Assembly: GCF_008831285.2 (NCBI RefSeq)
Contig: NW_022204507.1
Span: 1,610,001 to 1,674,000 of the forward strand
Reading direction: 5' to 3'
Source: Nymphaea colorata
Taxonomy: Eukaryota; Streptophyta; Magnoliopsida; Nymphaeales; Nymphaeaceae
DNA length: 64,000 bases
Below are positions 34,281 through 45,689 of the stretch, in pieces. A program made the translations under genes and the position numbers. The notes under the pieces are model-generated. The model was not told the DNA's origin. It searched no databases and saw only the letters and a list, made by a program, of their open reading frames with translations. Position 1 is the stretch's first letter, and each line of letters opens with the position of its first letter.

Positions 34281-34604
34281 TGTTACGGTAGCACACAGCA
34301 CAATGAAACAGAGACTCACGCACACAATCCCAAGGACACCAAGAACTTACGTGGCTTGGCTTTTGGAGCCTACATCCACAATGAGAATCCTCACACTGCT
34401 TGTTATTTCTTTCACCAGCAAGAAACAAGATACATCGATGCACTCTCTTTCAATGAGAAAAAAGAGAGATACAACCTCACAAGGAAACACTTCCTACTCA
34501 TCGGAAACTCATAAGAAGTTTCAAAAAAAAAAAAACAAAAAACATCAGCAAAAGTGAAAGGAAAGGAGGCCAATAACCGTTTCTCAATGGTAGGAAGTCT
34601 AGCA
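34281..34604 (-). repeat. 3' LTR of the nested copia element
   Basis: 324 bp, on the plus strand from TGTTACGGTAGC to TCTAGCA. Closely similar to 38903-39223 with scattered substitutions and small indels. Confidence 0.9.
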
Positions 34605-34619
34605 TGCTCCCCCTCAAGT

Positions 34620-37600
34620 TGGTGCACAGATGTTGTCTGCCCCAACTTTTCAATCATCTTCATATGGAGGTCACGAAGTAGAGGTTTAGTGAACACGTCT
34701 GCAAGTTGATCTTGGCTACTAACGTGAGTTGTAACAATCTCCTTTTTCTGAATCTTCTATCAAATGAAATGACAATCAACTTCAATGTGTTTAATTTTCT
34801 CAAGAAATACTGAATTGGCACTGATGTATATAGCAGCCATGTTGTCGCATTTAAGTACCATAGGTTGGTTCATCATAATCCCCATATCTATTAGGAGAGA
34901 TTTGATCAAAATCATATCACAAGTGCCTAATGTCATAGCTCTGTATTCGGCCTCTGCACTTGATCGAGCCACTGCCGATTGTTTTTTACTTTTCCATGTG
35001 ACAAGATTACCTTCAACAAACATGCAAAACCCCGTATCGATCTTCTATCATTTGGATCTCCAACTCAATAAGCATATGTGAACCCAACAATGTCTAAATT
35101 GTTATTTCATTTCATAAGGATACCCTTTCCTAAACATCCTTTCAAATATCATAAAAAACCATGTGAGTTGCTTCCAAATGTATTGATCTAGGTTGATGCA
35201 TGAACTGACTGAACTGACTGATTACACTGACTGCACAAGCAATATTTGGGCAAGTGAGGGTCAGGTAAATAAGTTTTCCTACTATGCATTGAAATCTGTC
35301 AACTTCTTTGACCAACTCACCATCTTCCTTTTGTAGTTTACTATTCACTTCTAGTGGAGTGTCCACAACTTTAGACCCCAATATTCATGTATCTTTCAGA
35401 AGATCCAACATATATTTTCTTTGACAAAAGAACATACATTTATCTAAATGGGCTACCTCAATTACCATAAAATATCATAACTTGCCAAGATCTTTAATTT
35501 CAAATATTGTATGCAAGTCCTTTTTGCAGTTTGCATCAATTATTGATCATCACCTGTCATAATGATATTGTCTACATAGACCAACAACATCACAATACTT
35601 GGTTAAAATGAGATATAAACATGGTATAATTGGTAGTGCTATGCTTGAATCCCATTTTGATGAGAACATTATTCAACTTAGAGAACCACATCCGAGGAGA
35701 TTGCTTCAACCCATAAATGGATTTTGACATTTGCGAACTTTTCTAGTAACAAGACCATATCCAGGAGGGATGCATATATACTTCCTCTTCTAACTCCCCA
35801 TGAAGAAAAGCATTCTTAACATCAAGCTATAATACATACCAATTTTTGTTAGCTGCAACCGAGGGTAAAATTTGGATGGAACTCATCTTGGCGATAGGAG
35901 CGAATGTTTCAGGGAAATCTCTTTGTGAGTATATCCTTTTGCTACAAGCCTCACTTTATATCTTCCGATTGACCTGTTACTATTGTATTTTATTTTATAT
36001 ATCCAATGACACCCCAAGGTAGTCTCCCAGGTGGTAATGTCACCATAGTCCAAGTTTCATTTTTTTCTAGAGCTCCCAGCTCCTTGTCTGTAGTCTTTTT
36101 CAATTTGGTGTTGTTGAAGGCTTCCTCAAAAAAATTGTGTTCATTACATGCATAGGCACTAGGCATGAACCCTTTACAGCCTCCCCCTAACTTGTTGAAA
36201 TCAAATTGGTCTTCTATAGAGTAAGCCGCAACCTTTGAAAGGGACCAATAGGAATAATAATCTTTCAGCCTAGACAGGGGTCTTGAAACTCTAAGTAAAT
36301 CACCTAAGCTCTCTATCACTTTGGTCTGGCGATAGTGCTTCTTCATTAGTAACATTTTCTATCAATGACTCTGATTTTGATGCCTCATTGGATATATCAT
36401 TGAGATCCGTACTTTCAATAGGTGGAAGTTGAAACTTCTGAGAGAAACTCGGCATGGGAAGAATGATGTCCATTTTGTCATCCTTTTCATGGCTTCACTT
36501 TAAGTCCTTGGTGATAGATTTCTCAAAATAAGGTTCTTCTTCAAAAAATTTGATGTCCCGAGATATGTAAAGTCTTTTATTGATAGGATCATAACATTTG
36601 TAACCCTTCTTAGAAGTAGAGTACCCCATGAAAATGCATTTGACAGCCCGTGCTCAAGCTTATTTTGCATATTATCTTGAATGTGGGCATAACACTTGCA
36701 CCCAAAAACTTTAACATGGTTGACGGAGACCTTTCTATTTTGCAAAATCTCCGTGGGAACCTGATCATCTATACTAGAACTTGGCAAACATACACTGCAT
36801 AACATGCAACAAACACTGCATCAGCCCAAAACACATGAGGAATATTCATATGGAACATGATAGACTAAGCTACGTTGAGGAGATGCCTATCTTTGTGCTC
36901 AGAAACTCCATTTTGTTAGGGAGTGCTGGCACACGCAATTTGTGGCATTATCCCTTTTTCATCATAAAAACCTTTCAACATGTCATTTATACATTCTCCT
37001 CTATTATCTGACCTAATGCTTTTATTTTTTTACCAAACTGAGTGACTATTATGTTGTAAAAGTTTTTAAAAACTCTAGCTACTTCATGCTTATATTTTGA
37101 AAAATACAACTAACTGACATGTGATTTCTCATCAATAAAAGTGACATAATATTTAAAACCAAACATAGGGTCAATGGGCCCCATACATAAGAATGAATCA
37201 AATCAAACAATTCACTGGTTCTAGAATCTGAAGTTTTAGGCAAACAAATAGCTATAGCAAGTTCACAAGCATCACAATAAGCACCATCACAAGTCAACTC
37301 AGGAATAATAAATTTTAAAATCTTATATGGAGCATGCCCAAGACACAAATGCCATAAATTAAAATCCACATTTGATGGCTTGAGACTATAGAAGGATGTA
37401 GTAAGTTGCTTGACAATGTATAAACCATCACACTTGACTCCTCTACCAATTACATTCTTCGTTTTCAAGTCCTGAAAAAATGCATCCTTAGGAGAGAAAG
37501 TGACTAAACATGTGAGACTTAGCTAGTTTACTAACAAAGACGAGATTAGCAGCAATTTTAGGTATGACAAGAACATCAAAATCATCTCCATAACTAAGAA

Positions 37601-38760
37601 AATTCACCTTGCTAGTCCCTTTCGCAGTATAAACCGGTTGATCATGTTTTAGACAATTCAAATTTAAAATTTTGACTAGTCATATGGTCAGATGCTCCAG
37701 AATCTATCACCCATTCAATATCCAATGCACATGATAAATAAGAGCTAAGAAGTTACATGTGGCACTGCATGATGGTTCAATCATGAGACGGGTAGATGCC
37801 AAGTTGGTGGTTGCAATATTTGCCTTGAAAAATTGTTCACAAAATCGTGAGAGCTCCTCTTTAGTCACAAAATTAGCTATGACGACCTATGAACTGGATG
37901 AAGGTTGTTTTGAAGTCAGCCTCTCCTTGTCGCGTGAAGGCCTGCCCACCAAATCCCAACATCAATCCTTTGTATGGCCTGATTTTTTACAATGGGTGCA
38001 CTTGAACCTTGAGTGCCCTTTTCCACGATCCACATTATTGCTGATTATGGAGTCATCTGGCTGAGGCATCGACTTCTTGAAACTAGCTTGTAAAACCATC
38101 TGGTCAGGCTGATCTTCCCTTGGCTTTGGAGGTGGATTCATTACTTTTCTTCAAGCTTCTTCTTGCTGGATTAAAAAGCATATGGCATTGAATGAGGGTA
38201 GCAGAGTAGTCATAAGGATTTGGCTTTAAAACGGCTCATAATCAGGACCTAGACCAGCAAGAAGTTTAAATACTTTGTCTTCTTCAATATGTTGTTTCAT
38301 GTGTCATCGGTCTGCTATTGGTATTGTTGCAATTCATCGAACATGTCACGCAACATTCTAACATAAATATTGAATGTTTCGCCTTCATAGTTAAATTTTT
38401 GAATTTCTTGCTGAAGATCACATACTTTTGCCAAGTTATATTGTTCACCATACACTTCCTTTACCACATCCCATATTTCTTGAGCGGCATTTAAATACAT
38501 ATGGCTTCTAAAAATTTCAGGCTCCATAGAATTCAACAGCCAACCCATTACTATATCATGTTCAGATCTCCACTTGCCAAACGATGAATCTAAATAATTT
38601 GGCACCTTGATTTTTCTTGTAACATATCCAAGCTTTGATTTGGCACATAGAAATAGCTTCATAGATTTCGACCAGCTTAGATAATCAGTTTTTGCTAAGG
38701 GCTTCATAGTTATCTGCAAGATATGACTATGATTTTCATCAGAGTTATCACTTTTGGATA
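34620..38760 (-). pseudogene. Gag-pol relic of the nested copia element
   Basis: Gag at 38315-38719 (YLSWSKSMKLFL…IWDVVKEVYGEQYN). CCHC knuckle CTHCKKSGH near 37990. Protease DSGASDHM at about 37681-37713. GAG-pre-integrase LWHLCLGHAPYKIL near 37340. Integrase with QNGVSEHKDRHL near 36900, preceded by a stop. RT lead-in ALEKNETWTMVTLP near 36050 and RT active site reading YVDN instead of YVDD near 35575. RNase H blocks at 35142-35381 and 34760-35023 (SSAEAEYRAMT, HIEVDCHF). Stops, frameshifts and the changed RT site make it inactive. Confidence 0.9.
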
Positions 38761-38902
38761 CATCGGTGGTCCCAAATAATGCTCTAGTTTTTTATTGAGC
38801 CATTGAAGAAGAAGCCAGAAAAATTTGAAACAATAAACCACAACTCACCAGAATCGAAACAATAAACCACAACTCACCAGAATCGACTGAGCTTTGATAC
38901 CA

Positions 38903-39223
38903 TGTTACAGTAGAAAGAAGCACAACACAATGAAATAGAGACTCACACACACAATCTCAAGGGCAACAAGGCCTTACGTGGTTCGACTTTTGGAGCCTAC
39001 ATCCACGGTGAGAATCCTCACACTGCTTGTTATTTCTTTCACTAGCAAGAATACAAGATACATCAATGCTTTCTCTTTCAATGAGAAAAACAAGAGATAC
39101 AACTTCACAAAGAAACACTTCCTACTCATAGGAAACTCATAACAAGTTTCAAAAAAAAAAAAAACATCAGCAAGAGGGAAAGGAAAGGAGGCCAATAGCC
39201 TCTCAATGGTGGGAAGTCTAGTA
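38903..39223 (-). repeat. 5' LTR of the nested copia element
   Basis: 321 bp, on the plus strand from TGTTACAGTAG to TCTAGTA. The terminal CA is mutated to TA compared with the 3' copy. Confidence 0.9.
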
Positions 39224-39409
39224 TTAGAAACATGTTTCCGCTGTTTTACAAGGTATCTGGCATAGGCAGAGTATTCACACAACACAGCATGGCACTCTTC
39301 TATCAAAATGATGCCATACAAGATTGTCCATGGAAGAGCATCACCTAAAATTGTTCGTTGTGGAGGCCATTTGGTAGGAGATGAAGAGGTGGATTGGCTG
39401 CTAAGGGGT
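39224..39409 (+). pseudogene. Gypsy A piece 2: integrase continuation
   Basis: TCFRCFTRYLA-AEYSHNTAWHSSIKMMPYKIVHGR continues the frame broken at 34280, showing that 34281-39223 is an insertion. Confidence 0.85.
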
Positions 39410-40485
39410 TTCTTCGCATCCTCAAAAAATTTTTGGTTTTTGGAGTACTTCAGAAAAATGAGATTTTGTATTGAAATGAGAGAAACGGATCCACCCATCG
39501 GTATGAGGATTGACCATTACCGGCAACTTTACTGGGGGTAATCAATCCAAGGTCCATGCATTTCATTTTGGCTTAAACATATTTTCCATTCAATATGCGT
39601 TGTAGTGTTTGAGAAAATATTGAAGATTTGATGTTTCAAATTTTTGAGAAAGTTTTGAAGAGTCTTTTGAAAGGATAAAACATTTTGATTTGAGAAATTT
39701 TGAATTGAGAAATCTTTATAAATATTTGAAAAACTTTGGAGATCACCTTTGAAGTCACTTTAATGTTCTCTTAAGACTTTAAGTAGGTTTGAGATTTTAC
39801 TCTAATTCGGTTACCACCTAGTCAGAGCTTCATCTCGTCTTGCTTAAGTTCTTTGAAGAGGTGTTTGTGTTCATAAATGATGCTAAGTGAGTGAGTGCAT
39901 GAAAGCATTGATCCTATATGATTAGAAGAGAATAACTTATTCTTATCATAACATTCCTACCACCACATACATCTAATATTTTTATTTTTATAATTGTCAT
40001 AAATGTTTTTATAAAGAAAGAAAAGTTTTTGAACAAGGAGTGGGGTTGTAGACCATCAAGAATGATTCTAATATTGGGTCATTACTTGAGTTTTGGTCAT
40101 GATGAAGTCGGTAAATAAAAGGATCTTGGGAGAAAAATGTTCAAAAGAATGAAAAAAATGAAATACTCTGATAGAAAGAGGGAGAGAGAAAGAGATTTTA
40201 AAGACCCCTAAATGAAAAATTTTAAAAGAGGGGGAGATACGTATCTTTATGTATTTTATACACATATAAGCAGATGTATATATATATATATATACTTGTA
40301 TGCATGTAAAAACTTTTGAAAATAAAGTCCTAATTTAAATAGAGGAAAAAAAAGTTGTTAAAAGAAAGAAAGAAAGAAAGTGAGAGAGATAGAAAAGAAT
40401 GTACATATACGTGTAAGTACTATCACATATACACGTATATGAAAGTTTATACAAAAAAGATATCGATTTGAAGAAAAAGAGAGAA

Positions 40486-40522
<37 letters not shown>

Positions 40523-43124
40523 AATATATATATGTGTTTTATTTTTTTTCTCTAGAATCTTTTATTTCCCTTTCCAAGTCAAATGTCTCCCACTATTAAC
40601 TTCTTATATATATATATATATAAGAAGTTAATAGTGGGAGACATTTGACTTGGAAAGGGAAATAAAAGATTCTAGAGACAGAAAATAAAACACATACATA
40701 TACGCATGCATGTGTATATGAAAATTTGTAAAATAAAATGTAGAAATATAAAGAAAGAAGGATAAAGAACGTCATCATGTGCACATATACATATATAATA
40801 TGTATATATGTATGTGTCTTCAAGAGATTGAACATCAAGAAATAACTTAAAACATCTGACTTCAAGTTTTGTGTAGCATGGAGAGGAGTTTGGGCTCATG
40901 CAAGAGCCTAAGCTAAGTCCCCAAAGCCACATTAAAGAGGGTTCTTACTTTAAAAAATCTTTTGAAAAACATGATTTTAAATATTTTTATATATGAACAG
41001 AAAACATAATTATTTTGTTTTTTACAAGAGAATATGTTTCTTCCACCATTGGGTATGAAAGAAAATCAAACCACATAATAAGGTGTTGATTAAAGTTCCT
41101 AATTGGATGATTAAAAGGGAAACTAAACACAAGAATGACATAAGAATACATATTAACATATACATATTCATGAGAGTTTTCTCGGGTTGGACAAATCCCA
41201 ACATCAAAATTCAACATAAGAATAAAGAGAATAACCTCAAACCATACCCTCATTCTCGCCATATATTCACATATAAATAGGATAAATTAATCAACTATGC
41301 ATGAATAATATCTTAATAAAACAACATTCAACAAAAGAAAGAACATGTTTCAATCATAGTATGAAATGTCATCTCATATTTTCATACTTCTAGTGCACTC
41401 AAAAATAGCTTCTTGACTCCAAAAAAGGAGATTTGAGAGCTATCTGATATGGCCATGAGAGATGAAGAGGAGAGAACATAAGGAAAAGAAATGAACTGAG
41501 ATATTGGTCACATACCTCTAATGAGAATGATTTAGAAGATGAATTGTTACTTTGAAAGATCTTAGAGCGGTCGCCGGTTACTAAGGATATCACAAAAAAT
41601 GCAACGCCTCTCATCCGCTGGTCTATCTAAGATGTCGAGGAGAGACAACAACAGGATCAGGTGAAGTAGGGGATGTCACAGCGGTCGAGACGACAAACAG
41701 TTTCCAATCGCCTTTACTCCCTCCTCAGAGCTCAGAATTGGCCATGTTTGGGTTCGTTAGAGTCGTGAGATACTCAAGTACGTTGTAGAGCCAATGAGAG
41801 ATTAAATAAGTGGTAGATCTGGGTGGCAGTGGTTCCAGAATAGGAACTATTCCCGTGGCTATCGCAAGTCCTGCGTTCTGAGCCTGCCGAAGGACAACGA
41901 CAGCGTCACAGCTCTATAGACTTCTGCTCCCCACTCGAATCTGCACGCTATAACTCTTTAGAACCATGAGGAAGCCAGGAAAACCGAGAACCTACTCTTG
42001 CGAATGTCTGATGACGAGATCCAAAGTTATGGCCTGTTGAACAAAGGCGTGTTTCATTGTAGTAGGGACACTAGTAATAGAAACATGCGGCTGGAAAGCT
42101 TGCTATTCCGACCGACTCCGACTAGTTCTCCGGTCGAGCTCCAGTCTGATGGAACCGTAATGCACCGGCGGTGCAGTCTGTGCAATATCACAGTGATTGG
42201 AATCTAGAGGAGTCATCACCACTCAAATGATCATTCGCTGGACGTGGAACTCTTTGCGTCATGCGAACAGGGTAGGGTTACAGCAGGGGACTAAGCAGCG
42301 GCAGGAGATTCATTGATTCCGGTCAGTAGGAGTCAGAGCACTAGTCAAGCTTGGGCTCGTCGGAACCGTAGGAGGCCCGGGAACATATTTGAGCACTTGG
42401 AGGGCGAATGACCGCCAGAGTAAAGAACGATGGAAGTTTAAACAGACCTGGCGGAAGTCATTTGCTTAAGAAATAGGGAGCTCATACGAGTTTAAATGCA
42501 TTGTCGATTGGTGCTCAAATCGACCGGGGGTTGCTCAGAGATCTTAAGTTCCACAAAACGATCGAAAGCTTTCCATGTTCTTCATCGATAAGGGTTTAAA
42601 TAGAAGAAGGGAGATCCACTCACGTGCTGCTCCCCGTTGGAGAGGAAAAGGCATTGTCTTGACCGAATGATTGTTGTTCTGATCGCCGGTCGTCCACGCC
42701 TTTGTTGGAAACCCACACCGCCGCTCGCAGGTCACCTGTTGCTGCTACCTGCAAAGACAGATCGCCAGTTTACCATGTTGTTCATCGGAAACCCTCAACA
42801 TCGCTCACTTGCATCTCCTATCGCTGGTGGCATGCTATGCACTCAATCGTCGGCTGCCTCCCACTTGATGCTGTGTCGTTGGAGCTCTTGCAGCGATGGT
42901 CGGGTGGGGAAGCACACTCAACTGCTCCCTGTGATGTCGTCTGGCACCTTTTGTCAGATTCTCATGTGGTCCACCTGAATCTGCAGCGGTGGTGGTTGGA
43001 AGCTGTTGTACGCCATCCTTATCGCGCGTAAGAGGGACTTGGTTCGGTCGACCTCTGAAGCAATGACATGGCTGTCTCACTCGAGTTACATAAGAAAGTT
43101 GGGTGATACGAGTTAGCAAGTTGG
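39410..43124 (-). repeat. 3' LTR (left copy) of gypsy C, truncated at its start
   Basis: 40716-43124 aligns with 45690-47740, for example around CATCATGTNCACATATACAT, GAAATAACTTAAAA, and the region from ATGAGAATGATTTAGAAGAT to GGTCGTCCACGCC. The left copy has about 250 bp (near 42380-42630) absent from the right copy. 39410-40715 has no counterpart in the window and is assigned by position. Contains the palindrome at 40549-40678. Confidence 0.65.
40549..40678. repeat. Perfect 130-bp palindrome
   Basis: Two 65-nt arms, from TCTCTAGAATC inward to ACTTCTTATATA, are exact reverse complements with no spacer, centred between 40613 and 40614 in a TA tract. It could extrude a cruciform or give a hairpin RNA. 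It could also be a fold-over artefact of sequencing or assembly. Confidence 0.92.
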
Positions 43125-43199
43125 GTATGGGTTTAACCCATGCAATGCATTTCCTGCACGGGTTTGCTAAAATTGAATTCAAGTTTAACCCCCCTTGAA

Positions 43200-45689
43200 T
43201 GAGTTGCCTTGGCTTGCGTTGCAGGTTTACCCCTTACCTATGTGGGTTGCTCTTGCATTGCAGGTCTAACCCTTGACCTGCATGTGTTGTTCTCGCGTTG
43301 TAGGTTTAACCCTTTTACCTGCAAGTGAGAGGTTGGTGTATGGATCATTGGATCATGCAGTTGACATTCTTTATATCTCTTGACGAATTGATAACAATCT
43401 TTTTGCATAATAGGCCAATAATACCCTACTGAAATTATTTTCTTGGTGAGGGTCTAGTAACCAACATGTCCCCCACAATCTCCTTGACGTGATTATTCGA
43501 CGACTTTCTTTGTCTTGTCTTCATCAAGGCATTGAGAGTATTCAGTACTAAATCCACGTCTGTATAGTACCCCTACAAGAATAAAGTACCTTGCTGACAT
43601 ACGTTGAATTGTTCTTTGTTCATTTTGGGGCATTTTGGTCGAAAATTCTCCACTTTCAATGTACCTTTTGATGTCATGATACCAAGGAATATTCCTTTCT
43701 CAAATATGATGAACGTGCTTCACCGTTTCAAAAGCAGGGTGTTTTAAACTTTCAATTTCAAAAAAACAGATTGCTTCATTGGTTCAAAAAGAGATGGTGG
43801 ATCTTAGACTTGCGAAACCATCTACAATAGGGTTTCCTTCTCTTTTTATGTGAGCCGGTTGTACTTTTTCAAACTAACAAATTAAGGAGGTGGTGATCTC
43901 TTGATATGGCACCAACTTTTTGTCTTTGACTTGCCATTCTCCATTCACTTGATTTATGATAAGCTGAGAGTCGCTGCAGGCATGTATCCTTTTTATTTGA
44001 AAACTCAATAAAGAACGAAGTCCTTGTATAAGGGCTTCATATTCAACCATGTTATGGGTACATGGAAAGTCGTGTTTCAAGGAGTACGAGATCATTTCAT
44101 CTTTCAGAGTGATAAGTAGGATACTTATACCTGCTCCCATTACATTTCTGGATCCATCAAAGAACATCTTGTATACTAGGACCATTTCCAATCTTAGTAC
44201 ATGCTCGTTTGGAAACTCATCGTTAGTTTTGATCTCGTCGTATTGGGGAAAGTCTGTTAACTGATCTGCAATTGCTTGTCATTCGATTGACTTTTGGGAC
44301 ACATATTCAAGATCATATTGCATCAGCATAACTTGCCATTCGGTGATATGTCCATTAATGAAGGGCTGTTCCAAGATGCACTTAAGAGAATTTAGCTTGG
44401 AGAGTATTTAACCTTACAAGCTAATAAATAATGTCTCAGGTTTTGACACATCCAAGCCAATGCTAGAGAAGTTTGTTCCATAAGAGAGTACTTTTCATAC
44501 TGGATGAAAGTGTTGCTAATATAATAAATTGCATGTTTGATACGACTTTCTTCCTCATATTGCGCCAAAAGCCACCACATACTGAGTCATTTACTGTGAT
44601 GTAAAACAGCAATAGTCTACTTAACACAGAGGGTTTTAAGATTGGTGGATTTAGAAGGTATTTCTTGATCATTTCAAATGACTGTTGGCATTCAAAACTC
44701 CATTCAAACTTGACACCTTTCCTTAGCAACTAGTTGAATGGTTCGCATCTCATGGCTACATTAGAAATGAATCGTCTGATGAACTGGATTAGCCCTTGCA
44801 AACTTTGTCGTTCCTTGATATTGGTAGGTGGTGGCATATTGATGATTGTTTTAGCTTTGATAAGATCTATCTCAATTCCCCTCTAACCATGAAACCCAAA
44901 AGTTTACCTCATTCAACCTCAAACACACATTTTTGAGGATTCAATAAGAGTCTTTCGAACACTTGGGACAGGGTTTCAATGTGAACTTTTCTTGTCTTGG
45001 ATTTAATCAATATGTCATCGATATATGCATCCATGATTTTGTGCATCTGACCATGGAAGATAACAGCCATGGCTCGTTGATAAGTTGCTCTAGCATTCTT
45101 TAACCCAAACGACATCACCATAGTACCTCAGGGTGTAGTAAAAGGTGTTGTTAGGTTTATCATTGACTGCTAATTTGATTTGGTTATATCCTGAATGTCC
45201 ATCCATCAAAGAGAACATGACATGACCTCCAGTATTGTTTGCCAACAAATCAATGTTTGAAAGTGGATAATCATCTTTAGGCATGACTTTATTCAGGTCC
45301 CCAAAGTCGATGCATAACTTAACTTTGCCATTTTTCTTGGGACCACCACGATATTAGCCAACCTTTCAGGATAATCGATGGTACAAATGAATTTTACCTT
45401 TAATAGGTCCTCTAATCCTTCTTTTACGGGCCCTTCTAGTCGAGGATCAAACTTGCACAACTTTTGCTTAACTGACTTACAACTAGGACTTAAGGGCAAA
45501 TGATGTTCAACCAATCGGGGGTCTAATCTTGGCATATCTTCATAGGTTCACGCGAAAGCTTCTTGGTGGCTTATAAGAAAGTCCACTAATTTTTTCTTCT
45601 AGTCTACTAACAAACTGGTGCCAACTTGAAGGATTTTAGGATTTTCACTGGTTCCAATATTGATCTCTTCAATTGGATCATTTGTATAC
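43200..45689 (-). pseudogene. Tat/Ogre-type gypsy pol relic (RT, RNase H, extra RNase H)
   Basis: RT start PRLDPRLVEHHLPL…ANIVVVPRKMAK at 45293-45535, KDDYPLSNIDLLANNTGGHV at 45220-45284, and MSFGLKNARATYQRAM with AYIDDILIKS (intact catalytic DD) at 44909-45121. Connection and RNase H near 44392-44729. An extra RNase H-like domain FFDGSRNVMGAGISILL…EYEALIQGL…SDSQLIINQVNGEW at 43874-44191. This second RNase H is typical of Tat-lineage elements. Integrase is missing and frames are broken. Confidence 0.85.
43214..43327. repeat. Three tandem units of about 39 bp
   Basis: Each unit contains GCGTTGCAGGTTTAACCC then TTACCTGCATGTG-GTTGCTC with changes between copies. It lies beside the deletion junction of gypsy C. 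Confidence 0.65.

Larger units (their letters stand above)
34281..39223 (-). mobile_element. Ty1/copia retrotransposon nested in gypsy A (duplication TTAGA)
   Basis: The 5-bp duplication TTAGA is present at 34276-34280 and 39224-39228. LTRs are 34281-34604 and 38903-39223. The primer site next to the 5' LTR (minus strand TGGTATCAAAGC, 38891-38902) fits initiator tRNA-Met. The polypurine tract (CAACTTGAGGGGGAGCA) is at about 34605-34620. Internal gag-pol order on the minus strand is normal but broken by stops. Its insertion splits the integrase frame of gypsy A between VNRVL and the next residues. Confidence 0.93.

Noticed and set aside
41998-43182. ORFs in the repeats 41.4-43.1 kb and 46.4-47.5 kb
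   Set aside because: They lie in the long LTR copies of gypsy C, are not conserved in frame between the copies and show no domain.
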